Part shown: positions 17,849 through 26,923 of the stretch, in pieces | Layout of the letters: each line of letters opens with the position of its first letter | Position numbering within the stretch: the first letter of the stretch is position 1 | Assembly: GCF_003312425.1 (NCBI RefSeq) | Contig: NZ_QNUX01000019.1 | Span: 1-42,686 of the forward strand | Direction of reading: 5' to 3' | DNA from: Flavobacterium psychrolimnae | GTDB taxonomy: Bacteria; Bacteroidota; Bacteroidia; Flavobacteriales; Flavobacteriaceae | DNA: 42,686 bases | Translations under genes and position numbers: made by a program | The notes under the pieces: generated by a model | Told to the model about the DNA's origin: nothing | Databases searched by the model: none | The model's input: only the letters and a program-made list of their open reading frames with translations

Positions 17849-19288
17849 ATGAAAAAACAAAATTTTAAAATTTGTTTATTATCGGCTTTACTCGTTGGCT
17901 TGTACTCGTGTAATTCAAATGATGATCTTATCACCAATTCGACAGAAGCCGCTGCACAATTCAAAGTGATTAATGTTACAAATCACGATGGACGTCCCTT
18001 CAGCACAGGAAAACAATCAAACACAACAGGCAGATACGTTGCAAATCCTGGTGGTGGTGTGATGATGCAGGCTTTTTATTGGGATGTGCCAGCAGGTGGA
18101 ACTTGGTGGAATACTGTAAATGCAAAAATCACAGCTTGGTCAAATGCCGGAATTGGTTCTATCTGGCTTCCTCCAGTTTCAAAAGCGCAAAATGGACCAT
18201 TTTCCATGGGTTATGATCCTACAGATTACTTTGATTTTGGAAATTACAATCAAAATGGCACAATAGAAACCCGATTTGGTTCCCGTACAGAATTAGAAAG
18301 TTTAATAACCAAAGTACATACCGAGAATATGCAGGTTTACGCTGATATGGTCCTAAACCACAACAGCGGTGGACAATTAGAAAGCAATCCATTTACAGGG
18401 ACGCAAACCTATACTAATTTTACAGGTGTCGCTTCTGGCAAATTCCCGAGAACGAGTGCTGATTTTTATAAAAACTCTTATGGAAATAATGACGAAGGAG
18501 CTTTTGGAGGATTTCCGGATTTAGCACATGTCGTTCCTAATGTACAAGACTGGCTTTGGAAAAGAGCAGACGGAGTAGGTAAATATTATAAGAACACCAT
18601 GAAATTTGATGGCTGGAGATTTGATTACGTGAAAGGTTTTGCTCCCTGGGTGATTAAAGACTGGAACGCAAACGTTGGAGGTTTCTCTGTTGGTGAATTA
18701 TGGGACTCAAACGTAAACCTACTGAATGACTGGGCAAATAATGCGAATAGTTCTGTTTTTGATTTCGCCTGTTATTACAAAATGAATGATGCTTTCGATG
18801 GAAATAATCTAAATATTTTGAACGATGACATGATGTGGAAAAGAAATCCGTACAAAGCGGTTACATTCGTTGCCAACCATGACACCGACGAAATTTGGAA
18901 AAAAGAGCTTGCTTACGCCTACATCTTAACTCATGAAGGATATCCAACTATTTTTTATCGTGATTATGAGGAATGGTTGAACAAAACAAAGATGAATAAT
19001 TTAATCTGGATTCATAATAACAAAGCTACAGGAAACACCTCGATTTTATTCACTGATACTGACGAATATATCGCGCGTAGAAACGGATACAACGGCAATC
19101 CTGGTTTGGTAGTTTACATTAACAATTCATCCACTTGGCAAGAAAGATGGATTCAAACGAATTGGGCAAACGCGCAAATCAAAGATTTCACTGGAAATTC
19201 GACTTGGCTACCAACAACCCAAGGCGATAAATGGGTCAAAATTCAATGTCCGCCAAACGGCTATTCAATTTGGTCAATCAATATGTAA
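17849..19288 (+). CDS. Lipoprotein alpha-amylase, glycoside hydrolase family 13
   Basis: This 479-residue enzyme is predicted to hydrolyse alpha-1,4-glucan (starch, glycogen). A lipoprotein signal ends in LYSC with lipidated C21. The next residues, NSNDD, are acidic, as often seen in surface-exposed Bacteroidetes lipoproteins. The GH13 barrel begins at GVMMQAFYWD. Its conserved regions are DMVLNH (D166-H171), GWRFD with nucleophile D259, VGELWD with acid/base E283, and FVANHD with transition-state stabiliser D345. The overall pattern is closest to the plant/archaeal/bacterial intracellular-type amylases that open with MMQAFYW. No SusC/SusD-like genes adjoin it, so it is not in an obvious polysaccharide utilisation locus here. 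Confidence 0.93.
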   Translation: MKKQNFKICLLSALLVGLYSCNSNDDLITNSTEAAAQFKVINVTNHDGRPFSTGKQSNTTGRYVANPGGGVMMQAFYWDVPAGGTWWNTVNAKITAWSNAGIGSIWLPPVSKAQNGPFSMGYDPTDYFDFGNYNQNGTIETRFGSRTELESLITKVHTENMQVYADMVLNHNSGGQLESNPFTGTQTYTNFTGVASGKFPRTSADFYKNSYGNNDEGAFGGFPDLAHVVPNVQDWLWKRADGVGKYYKNTMKFDGWRFDYVKGFAPWVIKDWNANVGGFSVGELWDSNVNLLNDWANNANSSVFDFACYYKMNDAFDGNNLNILNDDMMWKRNPYKAVTFVANHDTDEIWKKELAYAYILTHEGYPTIFYRDYEEWLNKTKMNNLIWIHNNKATGNTSILFTDTDEYIARRNGYNGNPGLVVYINNSSTWQERWIQTNWANAQIKDFTGNSTWLPTTQGDKWVKIQCPPNGYSIWSINM

Positions 19289-19303
19289 CACCTAAAAATC
19301 ATC

Positions 19304-19333
19304 AAGGCTGTCTGAAAAGACGGCCTTCTTTTT
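19304..19333 (+). terminator. Terminator of the amylase gene
   Basis: A 10-bp stem AAGGCTGTCT/AGACGGCCTT (one T-G pair) capped by a GAAA tetraloop is followed by CTTTTTT. This is a textbook intrinsic terminator 16 bases past the stop codon. Confidence 0.92.
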
Positions 19334-19450
19334 TATAACTTATTAAAGTTTCTCCATTTTTTATTAAATCAAAATCACATGAATTGCAACTTCAAACCCC
19401 ACCTACTCCAATTAGCGAACACTATTTTTTTAATTGGCATTTATAAATAG

Positions 19451-19458
19451 TACTTTTG
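19451..19458 (+). promoter_or_regulatory. -7 promoter element TACTTTTG for prfC
   Basis: This perfect TAnnTTTG lies 18 bases upstream of the ATG at 19477. It decides the start: the alternative TTG at 19456 lies inside this box and cannot be in the transcript. The 5' leader would be about 15 bases. Confidence 0.7.
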
Positions 19459-19476
19459 CAGACTATTTATACAAAT

Positions 19477-21066
19477 ATGGGCTTTTTAGAAGAAATACAA
19501 CGCAGAAGAACCTTCGGGATTATCTCACATCCTGATGCCGGAAAAACAACACTTACTGAGAAACTCCTCCTTTTTGGTGGTGCGATTCAAGAAGCAGGTG
19601 CGGTAAAGAATAATAAAATTAAAAAAGGTGCTACCAGTGACTTTATGGAAATTGAACGCCAGAGAGGGATTTCGGTTTCTACCTCAGTTTTAGCATTCAA
19701 TTATAAAGACAAAAAAATAAATATTCTTGATACACCTGGACACAAGGATTTTGCCGAGGACACTTTTAGGACTTTAACTGCTGTTGACAGCGTTATTGTT
19801 GTAATTGATGTCGCTAAAGGTGTTGAGGAACAAACGGAAAAATTAGTGGCTGTTTGTAGGTTGCGAAAAATTCCAATAATCGTATTCATCAATAAATTAG
19901 ACCGAGAAGGAAAAGATGCTTTTGACTTGATGGATGAAGTGGAACAAAAACTAGGTTTAACAGTTACACCATTAAGCTTCCCGATAGGAATGGGTTATGA
20001 TTTTCAAGGAATTTATAATCTATGGGAACAAAACATAAACTTATTTAGTGGAGACAGCCGTAAAAATATTGAAGAAACAATTGCTTTCTCTGATGTTAAA
20101 AATCCAGAATTAGAAAAAATTATCGGTCAGAAACCAGCTGACAGATTGCGTGAAGAATTAGAATTGATAGACGAAGTTTATCCTAAATTTGATCGTCAGG
20201 ATTATTTGGACGGAAAATTACAACCTGTATTTTTTGGTTCGGCATTGAATAATTTTGGGGTTAGAGAATTATTGGATTGTTTTGTTGAAATTGCTCCGTC
20301 ACCAAGACCAAAAGATTCCGAAACACGATTAGTAGATCCAAAAGAAGAAAAAATGACTGGATTTGTTTTTAAAATCCATGCTAATATGGACCCGAAACAT
20401 AGAGACCGTCTGGCTTTTATAAAAATTGTCTCTGGAACTTTCGAAAGAAACAAACCCTATTATCACGTTCGCCAAAAGAAGAATTTAAAATTCTCCAGTC
20501 CAAATGCTTTCTTTGCTGAAAAGAAAGAGATTGTAGACATCTCGTATCCTGGAGATATTGTTGGTTTACATGATACTGGAAATTTCAAAATTGGTGATAC
20601 GTTAACCGAAGGCGAAATCATGAGTTTCAAAGGAATTCCAAGTTTCTCTCCTGAACACTTCCGATACATCAACAATGCTGATCCAATGAAAGCCAAACAA
20701 TTGGATAAAGGAATTGATCAGTTAATGGACGAAGGTGTAGCGCAGTTATTTACTTTAGAAATGAATAACCGAAAAATCATTGGAACAGTTGGAGCGCTTC
20801 AATATGAGGTTATTCAATATCGTTTAGAGCATGAATACGGCGCAAAATGTACGTATGAAAATTTCCCGGTACACAAAGCATGTTGGGTAAAACCAAACGA
20901 TCCAAAAAGTGAAGAGTTCAAAGAATTTAGAAGAATCAAACAAAAATTCTTGGCACATGACAAATACGGACAATTAGTGTTTCTCGCGGATTCTGATTTT
21001 ACAATCCAGATGACACAAAATAAATATCCAAACGTAAAACTATTCTTCACATCGGAATTTGAGTAA
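19477..21066 (+). CDS. prfC: Peptide chain release factor 3
   Basis: This 529-residue translational GTPase recycles RF1/RF2 from the ribosome after peptide release. The start at 19477 (MGFLEEIQRRRTFGII) matches the family and the promoter position. The G domain shows SHPDAGKT (P-loop), DTPGHKDF (G3) and NKLDRE (G4). The ERQRGISVSTSV switch region is the RF3-specific variant of the EF-G 'RGITI' motif. Domains II and III follow, including KPYYHVRQKK and the YEVIQYRLEHEY segment. It is monocistronic, between the amylase terminator and its own. Confidence 0.96.
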   Translation: MGFLEEIQRRRTFGIISHPDAGKTTLTEKLLLFGGAIQEAGAVKNNKIKKGATSDFMEIERQRGISVSTSVLAFNYKDKKINILDTPGHKDFAEDTFRTLTAVDSVIVVIDVAKGVEEQTEKLVAVCRLRKIPIIVFINKLDREGKDAFDLMDEVEQKLGLTVTPLSFPIGMGYDFQGIYNLWEQNINLFSGDSRKNIEETIAFSDVKNPELEKIIGQKPADRLREELELIDEVYPKFDRQDYLDGKLQPVFFGSALNNFGVRELLDCFVEIAPSPRPKDSETRLVDPKEEKMTGFVFKIHANMDPKHRDRLAFIKIVSGTFERNKPYYHVRQKKNLKFSSPNAFFAEKKEIVDISYPGDIVGLHDTGNFKIGDTLTEGEIMSFKGIPSFSPEHFRYINNADPMKAKQLDKGIDQLMDEGVAQLFTLEMNNRKIIGTVGALQYEVIQYRLEHEYGAKCTYENFPVHKACWVKPNDPKSEEFKEFRRIKQKFLAHDKYGQLVFLADSDFTIQMTQNKYPNVKLFFTSEFE

Positions 21067-21132
21067 TATTTCAGTTAAAAATGATTTCTGGATGACAATA
21101 TGTAATCCAGAAATCAAAGTAAAAAAAGATAT

Positions 21133-21168
21133 AAAAAAAACGCTAATTTAAAAATTAGCGTTTTTTTT
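21133..21168. terminator. Bidirectional terminator after prfC
   Basis: The 9-bp core CGCTAATTT/AAATTAGCG is extended by eight A-T pairs, giving a 17-bp stem with a 2-base loop and long A/T tails. It serves prfC and the small secreted-protein gene on the opposite strand. Confidence 0.92.
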
Positions 21169-21194
21169 TATGTATTTCAAAAATAATTTTTAGC

Positions 21195-21554
21195 TTAAGC
21201 AACCATACTTTCCAAGTTCACTGCTTTTTTCAAAAAAGCTTTGATTAATAAACGATTTGGCGCTGTACCTGACGTAATAACTTGTTTTTTAGTATTAGTT
21301 CCTTCTGTAGATATCGTAGTGTTTGGATCTTGCTTAGAACCCATAAACCACAATACGAAGTTCATACTATTTGAAGATGAAACTGTAGAAACATTATCTT
21401 GTTTAGTGTTAGTAGTAACCTCAATTGAATTTACATCAGCTACATTTTTTGTAGTTTGAGCAAAAACAGCAGTATTAGATACTAAAATAAAAGCAACCAT
21501 TAGGAAGCCATTCAACATGACTTTTTTACTTGCTTTTAAAGAAAAATATTTCAT
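21195..21554 (-). CDS. Small secreted protein of unknown function
   Basis: The ATG at 21554 gives 119 residues starting MKYFSLKASKKVMLNGF, followed by a hydrophobic segment and a cleavage site after VFA (before QTTK). A longer frame to 21617 would put charged sequence ahead of the signal. The mature part is Thr/Ser/Asn-rich (about 34-90) and then contains MNFVLWFMGSKQDPNTT and a basic helical tail LLIKAFLKKAVNLESM. I recognise no domain. The low-complexity middle and compact size suggest an envelope or secreted protein. It is a single gene. Confidence 0.6.
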   Translation of the reverse strand: MKYFSLKASKKVMLNGFLMVAFILVSNTAVFAQTTKNVADVNSIEVTTNTKQDNVSTVSSSNSMNFVLWFMGSKQDPNTTISTEGTNTKKQVITSGTAPNRLLIKAFLKKAVNLESMVA

Positions 21555-21617
21555 AACAATTCGTTTTTTATAATAGACAGAATACATTTCTCTATCTCGA
21601 GAGCGAAAGTATATCAT

Positions 21618-21959
21618 TTATAAACGGACGAAAAATATTTTCGATAAAGGACCAGAATACTCGTTTAAAGCACAAATTTGTTATAAACAACCGAGATTTA
21701 ATAATGAGTTAATGTTGGCGTATGCAATAAACACCTTAACTTAAAGTAGTAAGATATTGGTAATGCTTAAATAATAACAAAGTAAAAACTAAAAAACAGT
21801 ATAGCTATTATTAGAACACTTACTACTAAAATTGAATTGCATTTTGAAACTCAATTTTGATTTAGAAAAACTTGAAATCATTCCAATCACGGGTATCTCA
21901 AATTTAAAAAGTTGGAAACTAATGGCAACTCCTCTTATCCAATAATAACTGATAAATAA
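21618..21959. other. Intergenic region without recognised features
   Basis: About 340 AT-rich bases between the small secreted-protein gene and the rpoC-operon terminator. I see no convincing gene, no TAnnTTTG element on either strand and no strong hairpin. Confidence 0.5.
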
Positions 21960-21985
21960 AAAAGGCTCCATTTCTGGAGCCTTTT
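21960..21985 (-). terminator. Terminator of the rpoC-DUF3467 unit
   Basis: An 11-bp perfect stem AAAAGGCTCCA/TGGAGCCTTTT with a TTTC loop lies immediately after the DUF3467 gene. On the minus strand it is followed by a T-rich tract. Confidence 0.92.
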
Positions 21986-21992
21986 AAGAGTA

Positions 21993-22304
21993 TTATGCTT
22001 GTCCCGCAGGACCAAAATTAAGCGGAATTGGTGCTTGTTCAGTGTCTTTTATTTCGCCATGAGCGACTTCAAAACGATGAATATTTTCTCCAATTGCTTT
22101 TAGCAATCTTTTAGCATGTTGCGGCGTCAAGACAATTCTTGATTTCACTTTAGCTTTAGGAATACCAGGCATGATGCTTACAAAATCTAAAACAAATTCT
22201 GATGAAGAATGATTTATTATTGCCAAATTGGAATAAATTCCTTCAGCAATTTTTTCGTCTAACTCAATATTAATCTGTTCTTGTTGTTGATTAGAATTAC
22301 TCAT
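21993..22304 (-). CDS. DUF3467 family protein
   Basis: This 103-residue cytoplasmic protein is of a family with no assigned function. Conserved features include the INIELDEKIAEGIYSNLAIINHSSSEFVLDF opening, PKAKVKSRIVLTPQHAKRLLKAI and ending RFEVAHGEI. It lies only 3 bases after the rpoC stop codon and before a strong terminator, so it is translated from the rpoC mRNA. That placement, common in flavobacteria, suggests a link to transcription, but that is inference from position only. Confidence 0.88.
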   Translation of the reverse strand: MSNSNQQQEQINIELDEKIAEGIYSNLAIINHSSSEFVLDFVSIMPGIPKAKVKSRIVLTPQHAKRLLKAIGENIHRFEVAHGEIKDTEQAPIPLNFGPAGQA

Positions 22305-22307
22305 ATC

Positions 22308-25300
22308 TTAGTAAATATATTCCTCTTTGTTAGCCATCATATCATTGTAATCTTCTTTCGAACCTACAATCGTATTGTCATATTCTCTCATACCTGTTCC
22401 AGCTGGAATTCTATGTCCAACAATTACATTTTCTTTCAATCCTTCTAAGTAATCGATTTTACCTGCAACAGCAGCTTCGTTCAATACTTTAGTAGTTTCT
22501 TGGAAAGATGCAGCAGAAATAAACGATTTCGTTTGAAGTGATGCTCTTGTGATACCTTGTAAAACTGGTGTTGCTGTTGCAGTAACAACATCACGAGCCA
22601 CAACAAGATTTTTATCTGTACGTTTCAATAAAGAGTTTTCATCACGCAACTCACGAGGCGTAATAATTTGTCCTTCTTTCAATGCACTTGAATCTCCAGC
22701 ATCTTCAACTACTTTCATACCGTATAGTTTATCATTTTGAACGATAAAATCTTTAGTGTGAATTAATTGATCTTCTAAGAATAAAGTATCACCTGGATCC
22801 TGAACTCTTACTTTACGCATCATTTGACGTATAACTACCTCAAAGTGTTTGTCGTTGATTTTTACCCCTTGTAAACGGTATACTTCTTGAATTTCATTAA
22901 CCAAATACTGTTGAACAGCTGCTGGTCCTTGGATTCTTAAAATATCATCCGGAGTAATTGCACCATCAGATAAAGGTACACCTGCTCTTACGAAGTCATT
23001 TTCTTGAACTAGAATTTGGCTTGATAATTTAACCAAGTATTTTCTAACGTCACCAAATTTAGATTCGATAACAATCTCACGGTTACCTCTTTTGATTTTT
23101 CCAAAAGAAACAACACCATCGATTTCAGAAACAACAGCTGGGTTTGAAGGATTACGAGCTTCTAACAACTCTGTAATTCTAGGTAAACCTCCTGTAATAT
23201 CTCCTGATTTAGAAGAACGACGCGGAATTTTCACCAATACTTTACCTGCTTTAATTTTCTCACCGTTTTCAACCATCAAGTGGGCTCCAACTGGTAAGTT
23301 ATAAGAACGAATCAATTCATTGTCTTTACCGTAAACCAATAAAGTTGGAATTAATTTTTTAGATCTAGATTCAGAAATTACTTTTTCTTGGAAACCAGTT
23401 TGCTCATCAATTTCAACCATGAAAGACTGACCTTGCTCTAATTCTTCGTAAGCAATTTTACCGGTAAATTCAGAAACGATAACTCCATTATATGGATCCC
23501 ATTTACAAATTACATCTCCCTTAACTACAGATTGTCCGTCTTTAACGAAAATACTTGAACCGTAAGGAATATTATTAGTACTCAACAAGATACCTGTTCT
23601 TTCATCAATTAATTTCAATTCAGTTGAACGAGATACTACAATATCAACAGCATTACCATCACTATCTTCTCCTTTAACCGTTTTTAAATCTTCAATTTCC
23701 AGTTTACCGTTAAATTTAGTAATGATACTAGACTCTTCAGAAATACCACCCGCAACCCCACCAACGTGGAATGTACGTAATGTTAACTGTGTACCAGGCT
23801 CTCCAATAGATTGCGCTGCAATTACACCAACTGCTTCACCTCTTTGTGTCATTTTACCAGTAGCTAAATTTCTACCGTAACATTTTGCACAAATACCTTT
23901 CAACGCTTCACAAGTTAATGGAGAACGAACTTCAACTTTCTCGATAGGAGAAGCATCAATTGCTTTCATTATAACTTCTGTGATTTGCTCACCAGATTTC
24001 ACTAAAACTTCACTAGTCAAAGGATTAATTAAGTCTTGTAAAGCTACACGTCCTAAAATTCTTTCTCCTAAAGTTTCAACTATTTCCTCATTCTTTTTCA
24101 ATGCTGATACTTCAACACCTCTAAGTGTACCACAATCATCAATATTAACGATAACATCTTGAGATACATCATGCAATCTTCTTGTTAAATATCCTGCATC
24201 GGCCGTTTTCAAAGCCGTATCCGCAAGACCTTTACGCGCACCGTGAGTAGAAATAAAGTACTCAAGGATAGAAAGACCTTCTTTAAAGTTAGAAAGAATC
24301 GGGTTTTCAATAATTTCACCACCACCAGCAGTAGATTTTTTAGGCTTAGCCATCAAACCACGCATACCAGTTAACTGACGAATTTGTTCTTTGGAACCCC
24401 TCGCTCCAGAATCAAGCATCATATACACTGAGTTGAAACCTTGTTGGTCCTCTCTAATGTTTTTCATTGCTAATTCTGTCAATTGAGCATTTGCTGAAGT
24501 CCAAACATCAATAACTTGGTTGTAACGTTCGTTATTGGTAATAAGACCCATGTTATAATTCGCAGAAATACCTTGAACTTGTTCTCTGGCGTCTGCAATT
24601 AATTTTGGTTTTTGATCTGGAATTCTAATATCACCAAGAGAGAATGACAATCCACCTTTGAAGGCAAATTTGTAACCCATGTCTTTCATGTTATCCAAGA
24701 AAGCCGCAGTTGTAGGTACATCAGTCGCGCTTAAAACGTGTCCGATAATATCTCTAAGGTTTTTCTTAGTCAATACATCATTGATATATCCAGCTGCTTC
24801 CGGTACTACTTCATTAAATAATACACGACCAGCAGTAGTTTTAATGATTTGGTACACTAAGTCACCCGCTTCATTAAAATGTTTTGCTCTAATTTTCACA
24901 GAAGCATTCAATTCTAATCTACCTTCATTCAAAGCAATGTTTACTTCTTCAGCAGAATAAAAAGTGATTCCTTCTCCTAAGATTTTAAGTTCAGGAGTTG
25001 ATAAACGTTCTTTGGTCATATAGTATAGACCCAAAACCATATCCTGAGAAGGTACCGTGATTGGCGCTCCATTTGCAGGATTCAGAATATTGTGAGAACC
25101 CAACATTAATAGTTGCGCTTCCAAAATAGCTTCTGGTCCTAAAGGCAAGTGAACTGCCATTTGATCCCCATCAAAATCCGCATTAAATGCAGTACAAACT
25201 AAAGGGTGCAATTGGATTGCTTTTCCTTCAATTAATTTTGGTTGGAATGCTTGAATACCTAATCTGTGTAAAGTAGGAGCACGATTCAGTAATATTGGGT

Positions 25301-26621
25301 GACCTTTAATTACATTTTCAAGGATATCCCAAACTACAGGCTCTTTCTTATCAATTATTTTCTTAGCTGATTTTACAGTTTTTACAATTCCTCTTTCTAT
25401 CAATTTACGGATAACAAAAGGTTTGTATAATTCTGCTGCCATATCCTTAGGAATACCACACTCAGATAATTTCAATTCAGGTCCAACAACAATTACCGAA
25501 CGAGCAGAATAATCCACACGTTTTCCAAGTAAATTTTGACGGAAACGTCCTTGTTTACCTTTAAGGGAATCAGATAATGATTTTAATGGTCTGTTTGATT
25601 CCGTTTTTACTGCAGAAGCTTTACGAGTATTATCGAAAAGTGAATCTACAGATTCCTGCAACATACGTTTTTCATTTCTCAAGATAACTTCTGGAGCTTT
25701 AATCTCCATTAATCTTTTCAAACGGTTGTTACGTATAATTACACGACGGTATAAATCATTTAAATCTGAAGTTGCAAAACGACCTCCATCAAGTGGAACA
25801 AGTGGACGTAATTCTGGTGGAATAACTGGTACCACTTTCATGATCATCCATTCCGGACGATTCTCACGGTTCAAGTTAGACTCACGGAAAGATTCCACAA
25901 CTTGTAATCTTTTTAATGCTTCTGTTTTACGTTGTTTAGACGTTTCATTGTTTGCGTTATGTCTCAATTGGTAAGACAATGCATCAAGATCTATTCTTGC
26001 TAATAAATCCATAATACACTCTGCTCCCATTTTGGCAACAAATTTATTAGGATCAAAATCATCAAGATACTGATTGTCAGCAGGAAGTGTATCTAAAATA
26101 TTTAAATATTCTTCTTCTGTCAAAAAGTCAAGTCTTTGCAAAGATTCACCTTCTGCATTTTTAGCGATACCAGCTTGGATTACTACGTATCTTTCGTAGT
26201 AAATAATCATATCTAATTTCTTAGATGGAAGACCAAGGATATAACCAATTTTGTTTGGAAGAGAACGGAAATACCAGATATGAGCAATTGGCACAACAAG
26301 ATTGATGTGACCTACTCTGTCTCTACGTACTTTTTTCTCAGTTACTTCTACACCACAACGGTCACAGATGATTCCTTTGTAGCGTATTCTTTTATATTTA
26401 CCACAAGCACATTCAAAATCTTTTACTGGTCCGAAAATACGTTCGCAGAAAAGACCATCACGCTCTGGTTTGTGCGTTCTGTAGTTGATAGTTTCCGGTT
26501 TCAACACTTCACCTCTTGATTCTTTCAAGATAGATTCAGGAGAAGCAAGTCCGATTGAGATTTTATTAAACCTTTTTACAGGGTTTTTATCTTTATTGTT
26601 ATTATTTCTATTATTCATCAT
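22308..26621 (-). CDS. rpoC: DNA-directed RNA polymerase subunit beta'
   Basis: This is the catalytic subunit of RNA polymerase. The start is placed at the ATG at 26621 ([19 protein letters not shown]), giving 1437 residues; the frame continues upstream to 26666 but with unlike sequence. The Zn-ribbon cysteines are C71, C73, C86 and C89 (ECACGK...CDRCG). The active-site NADFDGD (480-486) holds the Mg2+-binding aspartates. The second cysteine cluster [11 protein letters not shown] and the trigger-loop region ([23 protein letters not shown] segment) are intact. It is separated from rpoB by an unusual 302-base spacer and followed by the DUF3467 gene. Confidence 0.98.
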   Translation of the reverse strand: MMNNRNNNNKDKNPVKRFNKISIGLASPESILKESRGEVLKPETINYRTHKPERDGLFCERIFGPVKDFECACGKYKRIRYKGIICDRCGVEVTEKKVRRDRVGHINLVVPIAHIWYFRSLPNKIGYILGLPSKKLDMIIYYERYVVIQAGIAKNAEGESLQRLDFLTEEEYLNILDTLPADNQYLDDFDPNKFVAKMGAECIMDLLARIDLDALSYQLRHNANNETSKQRKTEALKRLQVVESFRESNLNRENRPEWMIMKVVPVIPPELRPLVPLDGGRFATSDLNDLYRRVIIRNNRLKRLMEIKAPEVILRNEKRMLQESVDSLFDNTRKASAVKTESNRPLKSLSDSLKGKQGRFRQNLLGKRVDYSARSVIVVGPELKLSECGIPKDMAAELYKPFVIRKLIERGIVKTVKSAKKIIDKKEPVVWDILENVIKGHPILLNRAPTLHRLGIQAFQPKLIEGKAIQLHPLVCTAFNADFDGDQMAVHLPLGPEAILEAQLLMLGSHNILNPANGAPITVPSQDMVLGLYYMTKERLSTPELKILGEGITFYSAEEVNIALNEGRLELNASVKIRAKHFNEAGDLVYQIIKTTAGRVLFNEVVPEAAGYINDVLTKKNLRDIIGHVLSATDVPTTAAFLDNMKDMGYKFAFKGGLSFSLGDIRIPDQKPKLIADAREQVQGISANYNMGLITNNERYNQVIDVWTSANAQLTELAMKNIREDQQGFNSVYMMLDSGARGSKEQIRQLTGMRGLMAKPKKSTAGGGEIIENPILSNFKEGLSILEYFISTHGARKGLADTALKTADAGYLTRRLHDVSQDVIVNIDDCGTLRGVEVSALKKNEEIVETLGERILGRVALQDLINPLTSEVLVKSGEQITEVIMKAIDASPIEKVEVRSPLTCEALKGICAKCYGRNLATGKMTQRGEAVGVIAAQSIGEPGTQLTLRTFHVGGVAGGISEESSIITKFNGKLEIEDLKTVKGEDSDGNAVDIVVSRSTELKLIDERTGILLSTNNIPYGSSIFVKDGQSVVKGDVICKWDPYNGVIVSEFTGKIAYEELEQGQSFMVEIDEQTGFQEKVISESRSKKLIPTLLVYGKDNELIRSYNLPVGAHLMVENGEKIKAGKVLVKIPRRSSKSGDITGGLPRITELLEARNPSNPAVVSEIDGVVSFGKIKRGNREIVIESKFGDVRKYLVKLSSQILVQENDFVRAGVPLSDGAITPDDILRIQGPAAVQQYLVNEIQEVYRLQGVKINDKHFEVVIRQMMRKVRVQDPGDTLFLEDQLIHTKDFIVQNDKLYGMKVVEDAGDSSALKEGQIITPRELRDENSLLKRTDKNLVVARDVVTATATPVLQGITRASLQTKSFISAASFQETTKVLNEAAVAGKIDYLEGLKENVIVGHRIPAGTGMREYDNTIVGSKEDYNDMMANKEEYIY

Positions 26622-26923
26622 AGTTTTTACTATTGATTTATTTGCAATTAAAAAATTGATTCTCATCTAAGTCGAAAGTTTGAAAATCTAAGGTCGAAAG
26701 TCATACGAGACTTTAAAACTTTATGACATTTGACTTGCGACTAAAAGATTACCTCGGATTACTTCTCTAAACTTCAACAAATATTTGAAGTGCTAGTTAT
26801 AAAATCTTTTGCGATTTTATAAAAAATCGGAACGGGTTACGGGTCTAAATCCTAAAAACTCTTATAAATGAGTAATCAGTTTTCAGGTATTGCTACCTGA
26901 AAACTGAATACTGTAAACTTTTT
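26622..26923 (-). other. Hairpin-rich rpoB-rpoC spacer
   Basis: These 302 bases separate rpoB and rpoC. They contain a 13-bp perfect hairpin at 26877-26906 (CAGTTTTCAGGTA/TACCTGAAAACTG, TTGC loop), a 10-bp perfect hairpin at 26797-26822 (TTATAAAATC/GATTTTATAA), and an ACTTCA/TGAAGT hairpin at 26771-26791. A GTCATA/TATGAC hairpin lies near 26699-26726, and a near-direct repeat CTAAGTCGAAAGT / CTAAGGTCGAAAGT near 26670-26701. On the rpoB-rpoC strand none is followed by a T tract, so they do not look like a terminator. The GTCGAAAGT and AAAACTGAATACTG words resemble dispersed repeats seen in Bacteroidetes spacers. Confidence 0.7.

Noticed and set aside
22549..26519. Many plus-strand open frames of 60-95 codons inside rpoC, and similar ones inside rpoB
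   Set aside because: They lie antisense to highly conserved polymerase genes, have no recognisable domains and arise from the codon bias of the sense frame.
26877..26906. 13-bp hairpin after rpoB as the rpoB terminator
   Set aside because: On the minus strand no T tract follows. The nearest T tract lies on the wrong side, and stopping here would uncouple rpoC.
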